A stretch of 64,000 bases of DNA, from NCBI GenBank assembly GCA_963739985.1, contig CAVUCE010000003.1, positions 1 to 64,000 of the forward strand, written 5' to 3'. The position numbers and the translations under genes were made by a program. The first letter of the stretch is position 1, and each line of letters starts with the position of its first letter. The notes under the pieces are model-generated. The model did no database searches. It was given only the letters and a program-made list of their open reading frames with translations, and was not told where the DNA came from. This stretch comes from CAVUCE01 sp963739985. GTDB taxonomy: Bacteria > Bacteroidota > Ignavibacteria > Ignavibacteriales > Ignavibacteriaceae. This document shows positions 43,279 to 52,462 of this stretch, in pieces.

Positions 43279-43470
43279 TCAACCAATCATAGGTTCTCTT
43301 TTGTTTAGGTCTTTTCCGAACGCAATATGATGCTTTAGGACAACCATATTATCCGTAATGATTGCTGTATGAATATCTACTTTCGGTTCTTTTGCTTCTG
43401 TTGAACCTGACTTATTTTGTCCATTACAAGAAGCTGGTAAAAGGAGTGAGACCACCATTATTGTGTACAT
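43279..43470 (-). pseudogene. N-terminal fragment of an ankyrin-repeat lipoprotein
   Basis: This 63-residue piece has a lipoprotein-type signal (LLLPASCNGQ) and the beginning of an ankyrin repeat (DIHTAIITDNMVVLKHHIAFGKDLNKREP). The frame stops just where the second repeat would begin. Full-length relatives carry several repeats, so this is a truncated remnant; it may still yield a short secreted peptide. Confidence 0.6.
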
Positions 43471-43623
43471 TGCTTTGATTATTGAATTAACTTTTCATAT
43501 CAATTACTCTTTATGTTTAATAATAAAATTATTGTAATTATTTTTCTTCTCTGAATTCTAGAATATATCCTGGTTGGCATTCCAATGTCGGATGCAATTT
43601 AGTTGTTATTATGTGTGGGCGTT

Positions 43624-44286
43624 CTAGTCTTCCCTGTTAAACTCTTCCATTTGCTTATAAAACTCCATTGCTCTCATTACCGATTTTCCACCCGAACCCG
43701 CAATCATATTCATGAACCATTTCTTGTCTAAGTTTTCGGGTTTGTGATTTTTGAATAGCCAATAGCTGAAATAGATAAATGAGCCTGTCAATAATACCTG
43801 AAAAATTATGTATCCAAAGCCGACTTCCTGCGGAAACCATTTATTTGTCAAATAGAAAGTTGTGAAAAAAGGAAATTGCAAACACATTATTTTGGCGTGG
43901 TCAATGATTGATAATTGCAGTCGTGTTAATTGCTGCTGGATTTCCATTATACTGCCGTTATAGTTGATATTGTTAGTCCAAACGAGATGTTTAATGTAGT
44001 CTAAAAAGCCTTTAATGTTAATTAAAGCAATTGCAGAAACAGAAATAATAAAATAATTCCAAGCAGAAGAATAGTTGGAAATAGCATAAACCAATGCATA
44101 ACCCAAAAGCAGTAGATAAAAGACAAAAGCAATAATGCCTCTTGTTTTTAACCGTACGAGCGATTGCAAGGAATTCTGAGCTTTCTGGTTTAATATCTCT
44201 TTTAATATTTGTCTGTTTAACGTAAGTGACTGCTGGATTTTAACATCATTATCCTTCCATAATCTTATAATATCTCTTTCTTCCAT
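43624..44286 (-). CDS. Membrane partner of an ECF sigma factor, copy 1
   Basis: The 220-residue protein begins MEERDIIRLWKDNDVKIQQSL, a cytoplasmic helix, followed by about four hydrophobic segments (two near 50-90, two near 135-175) and an acidic C-terminus. It lies 5 bases downstream of an ECF sigma factor. A protein with the same start pattern (ME-x3-I-x-x-(L/I)WK) lies at the same place beside a second sigma factor at 56134. This arrangement suggests an anti-sigma or signal-receiving role, although no zinc anti-sigma motif is present. Family name unknown. Confidence 0.72.
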   Translation of the reverse strand: MEERDIIRLWKDNDVKIQQSLTLNRQILKEILNQKAQNSLQSLVRLKTRGIIAFVFYLLLLGYALVYAISNYSSAWNYFIISVSAIALINIKGFLDYIKHLVWTNNINYNGSIMEIQQQLTRLQLSIIDHAKIMCLQFPFFTTFYLTNKWFPQEVGFGYIIFQVLLTGSFIYFSYWLFKNHKPENLDKKWFMNMIAGSGGKSVMRAMEFYKQMEEFNRED

Positions 44287-44291
44287 TTTAA

Positions 44292-44798
44292 TTACTCCTT
44301 TTCCGCTTCTAAAAATTTTTGTTTCAATAATTTTTTAATTCTTCCAATTTTTGTTGCAACGTTTGTTTCAGTAATTCCAAGTATTTCAGCAATTTCTTTG
44401 TGGCTTTTTTCTTCCAGGTAAAGAAGCATTAAAGCTTTATCAAGTTCTTTTAAATCAGCAACAAATTTCTGCAGTAGAAAAAGGTCGTTATTTTTATCAT
44501 GGTCTTCGTTTATTCCCGCAGTATTAAAAAGACTTTCCGAAATAGGATTTGCAATTTCTTTTCTTCTGTTCTCTTTCCTGTAAAATGAAATGGCAACATT
44601 TAAAGCGATCCGGTATATCCACGTTGAATATTTAAATTGGCTGTTATAGTTTTCAAAGGATTTCCATAACTGCAGAACAATTTCCTGATATAAGTCTTGC
44701 CTGTCGGAATCATTTTTACAATTAAGATTTGTAATCTTATAAATAATACCTTTGTGCTGTTCAATTATTTTTATAAATTCCTCAGTAGTTTTGCCCAA
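44292..44798 (-). CDS. ECF-type RNA polymerase sigma factor, copy 1
   Basis: This 168-residue sigma-70 family protein has region 2 (DLYQEIVLQLWKSFENY, STWIYRIALNVAISFYRKE, for -10 binding) and region 4 (LDKALMLLYLEEKSHKEIAEILGITETNVATKIGRIKKLL, about 115-160, a helix-turn-helix for -35 binding). No region 3 is present, as in ECF factors. It is the first gene of a pair with a membrane protein 5 bases downstream, its probable regulator. Targets cannot be seen. Confidence 0.92.
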   Translation of the reverse strand: MGKTTEEFIKIIEQHKGIIYKITNLNCKNDSDRQDLYQEIVLQLWKSFENYNSQFKYSTWIYRIALNVAISFYRKENRRKEIANPISESLFNTAGINEDHDKNNDLFLLQKFVADLKELDKALMLLYLEEKSHKEIAEILGITETNVATKIGRIKKLLKQKFLEAEKE

Positions 44799-45119
44799 AC
44801 CCGGTTAATCCTTTTTTATTCATTTAATTTCGATGTTTACTAAAATAAATATCATTTTTCTTTCATATAATTATTCGCATGAGATAAAAAAATATCACAC
44901 CTTCAATCAACATATTCTTCGGTAAACCTTTGAAAATAAAGTTAATGTGTTTTTTAATAAGTATTAACTTTCTTTAAATAAGAAATATTATTTATTAATC
45001 TAAGTTTTATATATTCTTATTTTGTGACAAAACAGCTTTCAGCGGAGAGATGTTATAAACATAATATTTTTTTACTTCCTTGATTATTGTATCCTTTTCG
45101 ATAATTGCTTCTGCACAGA
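44799..45119. other. AT-rich spacer upstream of the sigma factor
   Basis: No intact gene is visible. The left part should contain the sigma operon promoter. The right part (45000-45119) may be the decayed C-terminal end of the Fic-like gene. Confidence 0.45.
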
Positions 45120-45664
45120 CAATCTCGCCGGCACAATACTATTACCTCCCTCAAGAAGCGATTCCAGTATTTCCGAAGCATCCCTTACAGTTGACAAAGC
45201 TGTTCGAACATCTGTTGAATTTTTGGTAAAAACTTTTTTATACATGCTATTAGCACTGTTGGTAATGAAAAAATTTGTATTCCGTTTTTCTCTACAATTT
45301 CTTTAGCGTCCGGCATTGTAAATTTTGCATCCAAAAGTAAGGTATCATGCATAAACGAGGTTACACTATTTCCTGCTTTTTGAGATCGAATTATAAGTTG
45401 TGTTGGTATAGACCAATTCCCGCTATGAATAGATATTGATTGTTCAGGTGAAACACAACAATCTTTATTAAATCTGTCATTTAGATATACTTTGCAAAAT
45501 TTCCGGAACGACACATACCAAGATGACGTGTCTCCTTTTACTTCTTTGGGGTGACTTGACACATACCAGTCTTTCATTACTTCCTGAATAAACCCATTTT
45601 TAAGAGGAATATCTCTCTCGCTTCTTGATAATGAGCTAGTCTTTATTATAGCAATCCCATTCAC
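45120..45664 (-). pseudogene. Fic-family protein, N-terminal region, frameshifted
   Basis: The first 140 residues match the N-terminal region of Fic proteins of the cell-filamentation type (FIQEVMKDWYVSSHP, SSWYVSFRKFCKVYL, SPEQSISIHSGNW, IVEKNGIQIFSLPTVL). The frame then ends at 45185. In another frame the expected continuation TDVRTALSTVRDASEILESLLEGG begins just after a run of six A (about 45233-45238 region), so a single indel broke the gene. The HPFxxGNGR catalytic domain is missing altogether. It would have been a nucleotidyl-transferring enzyme; it is now a remnant. Confidence 0.7.
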
Positions 45665-46190
45665 ATTTTTTAATATGTTTTATACTTCAAGCACCCTTGC
45701 TAATTTTTCTTCAGGTGTTATCATTATAATTTTCTTTTAAGAGTATTGTTTATAGTTTATTCTGTTCAAACGCAATTATTAAATGTAATGGTTAAGCGAA
45801 GAGTTTTTAGTAAAATGAAAAATTCGTTTCTGTTAATAAGGGTTTGTGAGAGGCGGGGGAAAGAAAATTGTACTTGTATATCCTCCAAGAGGAATTGAGC
45901 TTTTGGATTTGCATTTTCTTTTACAATTGGCAACCATCTACGATGGTTTAGTTTTAGAGTTTTTGTGTATAAAACACTAATTTCACGGATTATAATTTTG
46001 ATTTTTTATTAGATGTATTTTTTCATCTTGAGAGGATGACAATTTGTCATATTTTGACCTGTTATAAAGGGAAGTCACTCACTTTAAAGGTACTTGTCAC
46101 CTGCGTGGCAGGTAGGTGGCAGAAGAGAAGTTTTTTGTGTGACAAAATCGCAGACTAATTATACTATGATCGAATAAGTAAATTAATTTG
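45665..46190. other. Gene-free junction between the array and the K+ locus
   Basis: No coding frame is visible. The stretch near 45840 (GTGAGAGGCGGGGGAAAG) resembles the GGCGGGGGAGGG part of R2 copy 2. At 46091-46118 there is a small perfect hairpin, ACCTGC-GTG-GCAGGT. This seems to be the right border of the array. Confidence 0.5.
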
Positions 46191-48038
46191 TTAAGAATAA
46201 ATAGGTAAAGTAAAGTTGAATGTACAGCCTACTTTTTGAGCGCTTTCAATCCAGATTTTCCCGCCTTGAGTTTCGACGAACTCTTTTGAAATCGCCAATC
46301 CTAAACCGCTACCTTTAAAATCTTTTAATCCAACTTTAGTAAATTTGTTGAATAATTTTTCTTGATCCTCCTTATCTATTCCCGGACCTTCGTCCTTGAT
46401 TGAAAAAACTATATATGATTCTTTTAGATATATGGAGATATAAATATTACCGTTTCTAGGGGAGTATCTTATCGCGTTATTTAAAATATTTACAAAAACC
46501 CATACTGATTTTTCAAGGTCTGCTTTTAAATAAGGCAAATTTTCTTGAATATTATTTACTATTTGAATGTTTTTCTCATCAATAATCATTATTAGAGCTA
46601 CTACACCGAGTTCAATAATATCTTCAGCCCGAATTTTTTCTATTTTTAACCGGATGTTTCCGGTTTCAACTTGCGAAAAATCTAATAATTCATTCACTAC
46701 TTTTGATAATCGTATTGATTGCTGTTTAACAGAATTTATTAATTCAATTTGTTCTGAATTAAGTCTACCAATTCGTAAATCTTCTAATAATTTCAAACTA
46801 ATATTTATTGAGGAAAGAGGAGTCTTTAACTCGTGAGAGATTGTTGCGATTAAATTAGTTTTTGCAAAGTCTCTTTCTTGAAACCCGGTGATGTTTTTTA
46901 AGATCACGATATATCCAAGATGTCTGTCGGGTTGATCAACCGGCCTATCTATCTTTACAGTATGTATTTCAATATTATAGAAAAGCTGTTTCCCATTTTT
47001 AAATAATTTTATAGGTTTGATTTGTTGAGCATTTTCATAGGTAGTTTGTGAATCTAAATTATTTACAATAGTTTCCATCAATCCGTTGCTTTGGGCTATA
47101 TCATGAGCGGATTTATGAACAAAATCATTTTGGTAGGAATTAAATAATGAAAGCGCTATTAAATTAGCGTATAAAATTATACCATTTTCATCTAACATTA
47201 AGATTCCGTCTTGAATACTACTTACTATAGTTTGGAATCTTTTTTTCTCCAAAAGTAAATTTTCAAGATTGCTTTTTTCATACTCACTTAACCTTAAAGC
47301 CATTAAATTAAATGCCTCTGCCAAGTGCTTTAGCTCGTCATTTGAGCTGAGTTTTAGTGTTTGATTATATTTGCGTTGTGAGATCGATTTAATTTTATCG
47401 GTTATTTCATTTATTGGTTTTGTGATTGAACCCGGAAATTTTATAAGAAACAATAAAGATATCAGAATGCTAATAGCGCTTATTATTGCCATGTATATTG
47501 CAACCTTAGAAGCAGTGGTTTCAGTATAATGATTTCTTCTAAGAATGGCTTTCATATTTATTGTATAAATATCTTCAATATTATTTTTTACAGTTTGATA
47601 GTTTTTGCTTAAATAATGAATATCTAGTTTACCGGAAGTGAAGGACTCAGCTTTATCAATGAATTGATTGTAATTCTTTTTTAATCGAATAGATACTGAA
47701 TCTTCTCCTTTTTCAGTAATATTTGATGACTCAAGATTGTAATAATAATTAAAATTATGTTTGTGTCTTATTATAATTAAATCTAATGATGATTTTGATT
47801 TAGGGGATATTGAGTTTGATTCAAGATTTGAATAAGAAATAAAAAGTGAATCAATGATGCTTTGCATGTGAAAGGAATAATCGACTGAGGCATAGTTATC
47901 CTTAATCGTCCCTTTAGAACCTTGAGCTAATTGGTTTATGAATATTATTCCCAATATGCCCACAATCAAAACAAAAGTGGCAAGCAAAGCTATAACAGTG
48001 AATATTTTGGTCTTAATTTTTGTCATTATCATTGACAT
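46191..48038 (-). CDS. Membrane sensor histidine kinase (HAMP-PAS-HisKA-HATPase)
   Basis: This 615-residue protein has a first membrane helix (about 12-35), a helical periplasmic domain (about 36-175) and a second helix (about 177-200). HAMP covers about 200-255 (KPINEITDKI, DELKHLAEAFN), and a PAS domain covers about 265-385. HisKA has the phospho-histidine in ATISHELKTPLSS, and the HATPase domain has intact N, G1 and G2 boxes (NILNNAIRYSP, DEGPGID, GSGLGLAI). Layout resembles KinB-type kinases. It is the last gene of a unit with ktrB, ktrA and a small helical protein, and an NtrC-type regulator lies upstream. It may report ion or turgor status; the ligand is unknown. Confidence 0.93.
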   Translation of the reverse strand: MSMIMTKIKTKIFTVIALLATFVLIVGILGIIFINQLAQGSKGTIKDNYASVDYSFHMQSIIDSLFISYSNLESNSISPKSKSSLDLIIIRHKHNFNYYYNLESSNITEKGEDSVSIRLKKNYNQFIDKAESFTSGKLDIHYLSKNYQTVKNNIEDIYTINMKAILRRNHYTETTASKVAIYMAIISAISILISLLFLIKFPGSITKPINEITDKIKSISQRKYNQTLKLSSNDELKHLAEAFNLMALRLSEYEKSNLENLLLEKKRFQTIVSSIQDGILMLDENGIILYANLIALSLFNSYQNDFVHKSAHDIAQSNGLMETIVNNLDSQTTYENAQQIKPIKLFKNGKQLFYNIEIHTVKIDRPVDQPDRHLGYIVILKNITGFQERDFAKTNLIATISHELKTPLSSINISLKLLEDLRIGRLNSEQIELINSVKQQSIRLSKVVNELLDFSQVETGNIRLKIEKIRAEDIIELGVVALIMIIDEKNIQIVNNIQENLPYLKADLEKSVWVFVNILNNAIRYSPRNGNIYISIYLKESYIVFSIKDEGPGIDKEDQEKLFNKFTKVGLKDFKGSGLGLAISKEFVETQGGKIWIESAQKVGCTFNFTLPIYS

Positions 48039-48096
48039 ATTTAAAACAGTTACAAGCGCAGTTTATATTAGATTTTAATTATCATAAAGATATAAA

Positions 48097-48549
48097 CTAA
48101 TTATCAAATCTAGTATAGAAGCGCTCGGGAACATTTTCTAAAATTTTATTTAAATCGTCTTTCGCATCTAAAATGTTAAATTTTATTGCATATTGGAGTG
48201 ATAGAAGAAATGAGCTTGACAAAATAAAACTATTAAAAATCATAATAATTTCTTGTCTTTCGAGTACTAAAGTATCGGAAAAATCAGAATGTAACTTATT
48301 GTCGATTTTAATAATTTGTTTCAAATTATTATTAGCATCATTTAGATTAATATAACTCAATCCGTAGTTAGGAAATTTTAATAGCGCCGAAATAATAACT
48401 TTAAAGAAATCTATTAAAGAAATAAATGATTCCCTATCAACAGATATATTATTCTTAGTTGAAGAGAACAAATCAAAACATAAGTTTAAAATATCATCAA
48501 CCACAAAATCATAATAATTACTTAAGACTTTATTGTGTTGTGAATTCAT
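48097..48549 (-). CDS. Small helical protein between ktrA and the kinase
   Basis: This 150-residue protein of unknown family is almost wholly alpha-helical and rich in Asn, Asp, Ile and Phe, with no signal peptide or membrane segment. It starts 10 bases after the ktrA stop and lies 58 bases before the kinase, so it is in the same transcript. A role in linking the K+ channel to the kinase is conceivable but unsupported by motif. Confidence 0.65.
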   Translation of the reverse strand: MNSQHNKVLSNYYDFVVDDILNLCFDLFSSTKNNISVDRESFISLIDFFKVIISALLKFPNYGLSYINLNDANNNLKQIIKIDNKLHSDFSDTLVLERQEIIMIFNSFILSSSFLLSLQYAIKFNILDAKDDLNKILENVPERFYTRFDN

Positions 48550-48559
48550 AATTAACCTC

Positions 48560-49210
48560 TTACAATTTAAAATTATCCAGATCCTTCATTTTCCCCATAA
48601 TTACTAATATTACATCAGGTTTTATAATAAAATCCGCGGCGGGCATTAATGTTAAGGAATCCGTTAAGATATTTCTGACAGCAATTACCAACAAATTGAA
48701 TTTAGCTCTGAGTTGAATATCTCTAAGAGACTTACCAAAATATTTCTCCGGAGCAGTAATTTCAACAATACTATACTCCGCTGTGAGCGGGATATGTTCT
48801 ACTAAATTAGGTGTAGTTAATCTTTGTGCCAGAAAAAGAGCCATATCTCTCTCAGGTCTTATTATCTCATCGGCTCCCATCAACTCAAGGATTTTAGCAT
48901 GATTTTCATCTACGGCTTTAACAATTATATGGTTGATCTTCAAATCTTTTAAATAATGAGTTACCAGTATACTCGCTTCCAAATTTTGGCCAGTGCTAAT
49001 AATTGCCGCATCAATTTTTGGAGTAATAAATTCTTTAAGTACTTTAAAGTTTTTGACATCAGTAACCACGGCATCCGTAACAAAGTCACTTATTTCGTCA
49101 ACTTTTTGCTGATCACAATCAATCGCAAGGACTTGATGCCCTTTGGAAGTTAAAAATTGAGCAACATTAAAACCAAAATTTCCTAAGCCAATTACAACAA
49201 ATTGTTTCAT
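48560..49210 (-). CDS. ktrA: Potassium uptake regulatory subunit KtrA/TrkA
   Basis: The 216-residue cytoplasmic protein has an RCK_N nucleotide-binding domain (VIGLGNFGFNVAQFLTSKGHQVLAIDCD at about 5-32, a Rossmann fold with GxGxxG) and a smaller RCK_C domain (about 135-216). It forms a ring under the K+ channel and gates it on ATP/ADP or NAD(H) binding. It lies 14 bases downstream of the channel gene. A single RCK unit fits KtrA rather than the duplicated TrkA of Proteobacteria. Confidence 0.95.
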   Translation of the reverse strand: MKQFVVIGLGNFGFNVAQFLTSKGHQVLAIDCDQQKVDEISDFVTDAVVTDVKNFKVLKEFITPKIDAAIISTGQNLEASILVTHYLKDLKINHIIVKAVDENHAKILELMGADEIIRPERDMALFLAQRLTTPNLVEHIPLTAEYSIVEITAPEKYFGKSLRDIQLRAKFNLLVIAVRNILTDSLTLMPAADFIIKPDVILVIMGKMKDLDNFKL

Positions 49211-49224
49211 TATTTATTCTCCTT

Positions 49225-50580
49225 TCATCCAACAAGAACATCTTCTTCCGGATATTTAAAACCATTTATTTTAGCCGGAGATATCATTGACAATCCCAGC
49301 GCTAAAGGTCCGACTCTGCCTAAAAACATTGTAATAGTGATTATCAATTTACCGGGTATGGATAGGGAAGATGTAATCCCTGTGGAAAGTCCAACTGTTC
49401 CAAAAGCAGAAGTAAGTTCAAAAAGAATCCTTATAAAATTAAAATTATCAGTGAGAGTTAAAATTGATAGCGCTATCAGAATCCAGAATAAAGAAATTAT
49501 AGTAATAGCTATGGAATTTGAAACAGTTTCATCTTCAACTTTTCTTTTGAAAAGATTGACGTCTTTTTCTCCTCTTAAAACGGCCACTACATACTTAAAT
49601 AATACTGCGAAAGTTGAAGTTTTAATTCCGCCGCCGGTACTTCCCGGGGATGCTCCTATAAACATCAGAATGATTAGAATAAACAATCCTGCATGTGTAA
49701 TTGCACCAACGTCAACAGAGTTAAATCCGGTGGTGGTGAATGCAGATAGTACCTGGAAAGAATCGTCTAAAATTCTAAATAAAATATTTCCGGAAAATTT
49801 TGAACCATCTGAAAAATAAATAAATACGCAGCCGATAATTGTAAGTAAAACGGTAGTAGAAAGTACAATCTTTGTGTGCAATGAAAAAGAAGATGGGTAG
49901 ATCTTCTTAATAGCTTTTAAGAATTTTTCATAAATATCATATAACACGAAAAATCCAAGAGCTCCTAAAATACAAGTAACATCAATTATGATATTTAGAT
50001 AAGTGCTGTGTCCGTACTTCATGAAACTATCAGGAAAAAGACTAAATCCCGCTGTGCAGAATGCTGATATGGAATGAAATATACTTTGATAGATCGCTTC
50101 CGAAACTGAAAAGTAATTGCGGAAATAAATAAAAATACCGAGAGCGCCGAGTGCTTCTATTACAAAAGTAAAAACAAAAACAACCTTCGTAAATTTTATC
50201 ATATCCATCTTAAGAGGTCTGCTTAAAGATTGTCTTAATAGTTTTCTCCCTCCAACAGTGAACTGATTTTTTGATTTTAAAAGTAATAAAACAATAAAGA
50301 CCATATAGCCCAAACCGCCAATCTGAACTAAAGTTATCATTACAATTTGTCCAAAAAATGAGTAATACGATCCCGTATCTACAACAACTAATCCGGTAGT
50401 TGAAACCGCGGACGTTGAAGTAAATAAGGCATCAATAAAAGGTTGGAATTTGTGGTTTGCAGATGAAATCGGAAGCATCAATAAAATCGCTCCGGCAATT
50501 GTCATTATCAAAAAACCCAGAACCAAAATTTGAATCGGCGAAAACTTCTTTAAGAAAATATGTGATGATGAAAATGCCAT
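49225..50580 (-). CDS. ktrB: Potassium transporter KtrB/TrkH
   Basis: This 451-residue integral membrane protein belongs to the SKT superfamily. The four M1-P-M2 repeats are visible through their selectivity-filter loops: STTGLVV, CTAGFSLF, TTTGFNSVD and GTVGLSTGI. The intramembrane loop glycines in the third repeat (GASPGSTGGGIK) are also present. It takes up K+ with KtrA as regulator. It is the first gene of the unit; the 225-base upstream spacer carries two direct ATCGAAATGG repeats. Confidence 0.95.
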   Translation of the reverse strand: MAFSSSHIFLKKFSPIQILVLGFLIMTIAGAILLMLPISSANHKFQPFIDALFTSTSAVSTTGLVVVDTGSYYSFFGQIVMITLVQIGGLGYMVFIVLLLLKSKNQFTVGGRKLLRQSLSRPLKMDMIKFTKVVFVFTFVIEALGALGIFIYFRNYFSVSEAIYQSIFHSISAFCTAGFSLFPDSFMKYGHSTYLNIIIDVTCILGALGFFVLYDIYEKFLKAIKKIYPSSFSLHTKIVLSTTVLLTIIGCVFIYFSDGSKFSGNILFRILDDSFQVLSAFTTTGFNSVDVGAITHAGLFILIILMFIGASPGSTGGGIKTSTFAVLFKYVVAVLRGEKDVNLFKRKVEDETVSNSIAITIISLFWILIALSILTLTDNFNFIRILFELTSAFGTVGLSTGITSSLSIPGKLIITITMFLGRVGPLALGLSMISPAKINGFKYPEEDVLVG

Positions 50581-50669
50581 GGGGTTAAAATCTGTTTTAT
50601 AGTTATACTCAAATTACTTGTAGAAAATCGATACATTTTAATAAACAACAAGTATGCCTTTTTATTTTG

Positions 50670-50722
50670 ATCGAAATGGTTGTGGTTTTTGAATATTGTT
50701 TTAAGCTATCCTATCGAAATGG
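50670..50722. promoter_or_regulatory. Direct repeats upstream of ktrB
   Basis: ATCGAAATGG occurs at 50670-50679 and 50713-50722, 43 bases apart, between the ktrB start and the end of the NtrC-type gene. They could be enhancer sites for that regulator or another factor; a convincing sigma-54 promoter (GG-N10-GC) was not found. Low confidence in function. Confidence 0.3.
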
Positions 50723-50805
50723 AAAACATTTTTTCAAAATGAAAGGGTAGTGTATGGTAGTTATAATTAGATAAGATTATCTGATTGGATGAAACATATT
50801 GAAGG

Positions 50806-52143
50806 TTATTTATCAATACCGTATAATTCTAATTTACGGTACAAAGTTGTTAGTCCTATTCCCAAAATCTCGGCTGCTTTAGTTTTATTTCCACTGCAAG
50901 AAGAAAGTACCTTTAAGATATGTCCTTTCTCAATATCCTCCAATTTTAGGTTATCGGATTTTGTGGAAGTAATGGAAAACTCTTTAGGAAGTAACGTTTT
51001 AATAATTCTATTTGAATCGGCTAAGATAACTGCTCTTTCAATTAGGTTTTTCATTTCCCTTATGTTACCCGGAAAATCATAACTTTTTAGCGAGGTTAGA
51101 AATTCAGGATCAATGTATTCAATCTTCTTATTCAGCTTCCGGGAAAAATAACCTATAAAAGATTCGGCCAATATAGGGATATCATCAGCTCTTTCCCTTA
51201 ATGATGGTAGTTTGATAGTAAATGTGCTTATCCTGTAGTACAAGTCATTTCTAAACTTATTGTCAGCTATTTCTTTTTCTAAATCTTTGTTTGTTGCTGC
51301 AATAATTCTCACGTTTACGAAGGTCGGCTTAGTGTCCCCAGTTTTTATAAAACTATTAGTTTCGATTGCACGAAGAAGCTTTGCTTGTAATGAAATATCC
51401 ATTTCACCAATTTCGTCAAGAAAAAGAGTACCATTGTTTGCTTCTTCAAATAATCCTTTTTTATCTTTAACGGCGCCGGTAAACGCACCGGTTTTATAAC
51501 CAAACATTTCAGATTCTAATAAATCCTTTGCTATAGCACTACAATTTACAATTACGAAAGGATTGTCTTTTCTATTGCTCGAGTAATGTATTGCATTAGC
51601 AAAAACTTCTTTTCCCGTTCCCGTTTCACCGGTAAGCAATACAGTAGCATCCGTTGATGCGACTTTCCTAGCAATTTCAACACTTTCTTTTAATAGAGTA
51701 GAGTTCCCTATGATATTTGCAAAACCAAATTGTTCAGATACTTTCTGCTGTAAACGAAATAGCTTTTTTAAAGTCAGCACTTTTTCAGCAGCTCTATTTA
51801 AAAGAGGGATTATCTTATTATCTTCGTCTCCTTTAGTGATATAGTCAAATGCGCCAACTTTAATTGCTTGAACTCCGTCTTGAATTGTTCCGTAGGCTGT
51901 TAGAACGATTATTTCTACTGTGCTATTTTTTGATTTAAATATTGGAATAAGTTCCAAACCTGAACCATCAGGAAGGCGAACATCTGTAATCACTATATCA
52001 ATATTTTCATCATTAAATATGGATTTTGCTTCTTGTAAATTTGATGCTTCGAATGTTTTAAATCCTTCGAGACTTATCAGCTTCGTTAATACATTGCGAA
52101 GTTCAATTTCATCATCGACTATAAGTATATTTATTTGATCCAT
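50806..52143 (-). CDS. Sigma-54-dependent response regulator (NtrC family)
   Basis: A 445-residue protein starts at MDQINILIVDDE (52143); the frame stays open 18 codons further, but those residues do not belong to the receiver. Receiver 1-120 has phosphoacceptor Asp in VITDVRLPDGSG. The AAA+ domain (about 140-380) has Walker A GETGTGKE, the GAFTGA sigma-54 loop and Walker B GTLFLDEIGEMD. The Fis-type helix-turn-helix is at the end (KTKAAEILGIGLTTLYRKL). It activates sigma-54 promoters when phosphorylated. The HAMP-PAS kinase at 46191 is the nearest partner candidate, with K+ uptake genes between them. Confidence 0.95.
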   Translation of the reverse strand: MDQINILIVDDEIELRNVLTKLISLEGFKTFEASNLQEAKSIFNDENIDIVITDVRLPDGSGLELIPIFKSKNSTVEIIVLTAYGTIQDGVQAIKVGAFDYITKGDEDNKIIPLLNRAAEKVLTLKKLFRLQQKVSEQFGFANIIGNSTLLKESVEIARKVASTDATVLLTGETGTGKEVFANAIHYSSNRKDNPFVIVNCSAIAKDLLESEMFGYKTGAFTGAVKDKKGLFEEANNGTLFLDEIGEMDISLQAKLLRAIETNSFIKTGDTKPTFVNVRIIAATNKDLEKEIADNKFRNDLYYRISTFTIKLPSLRERADDIPILAESFIGYFSRKLNKKIEYIDPEFLTSLKSYDFPGNIREMKNLIERAVILADSNRIIKTLLPKEFSITSTKSDNLKLEDIEKGHILKVLSSCSGNKTKAAEILGIGLTTLYRKLELYGIDK

Positions 52144-52462
52144 TTTTATATAGTTTTTAACTTTTAATATAATAAAAGCACATTTATAAAAATACAATAT
52201 ACGGACAAGACATTATTGTAAGTGATAACCGGTATAAAACAAATTATAGATTAAAATTGGAAATAATTTAATTCTGTATTATAACAAAGTCTCATTATTT
52301 ATTGAGTATTAATAATCTCTTAGGTTGATCGTATATCGGCTTCCGCGGAGTGTGGGCTTTCAATGTTTTTGTATAATGGAATTTATTTCTGAATGTTGTG
52401 CGGGCGACTATAACTTTTGTTTATACCAAATACTGAAGAATTACACCGTATGCAATGAATTA
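52144..52462. other. Spacer at the start of the second accessory block
   Basis: AT-rich sequence without a recognisable gene; it includes the upstream region of the NtrC-type gene on its left. A short segment near 52340-52440 is slightly richer in GC but shows no conserved frame. Confidence 0.45.

Larger units (their letters stand above)
33770..45670 (-). other. Accessory block with the layout of a cassette array
   Basis: Almost all genes here are on the minus strand, short, functionally unrelated, and separated by structured repeats of about 100-230 bases. Read in the gene direction, several genes end at or close to TATAAC, the repeat follows, and it closes with GGCCGTTATA shortly before the next start. 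Toxin-antitoxin, arr, pRiA4b ORF-3, UPF0158 and methyltransferase genes are typical integron or mobile cassette cargo. No integron integrase is inside the window; a truncated tyrosine recombinase lies at 40334. The array interpretation is inference; the repeats and gene orientation are directly visible. Confidence 0.6.

Noticed and set aside
33770..45670. CRISPR array
   Set aside because: Repeats are 100-230 bases, variable, and separated by genes; there are no short regular repeats with spacers and no cas genes.
50581..50805. Sigma-54 promoter upstream of ktrB
   Set aside because: The best candidate on the minus strand (GGCATACTTGTTG) does not keep the GG-N10-GC spacing and bases.
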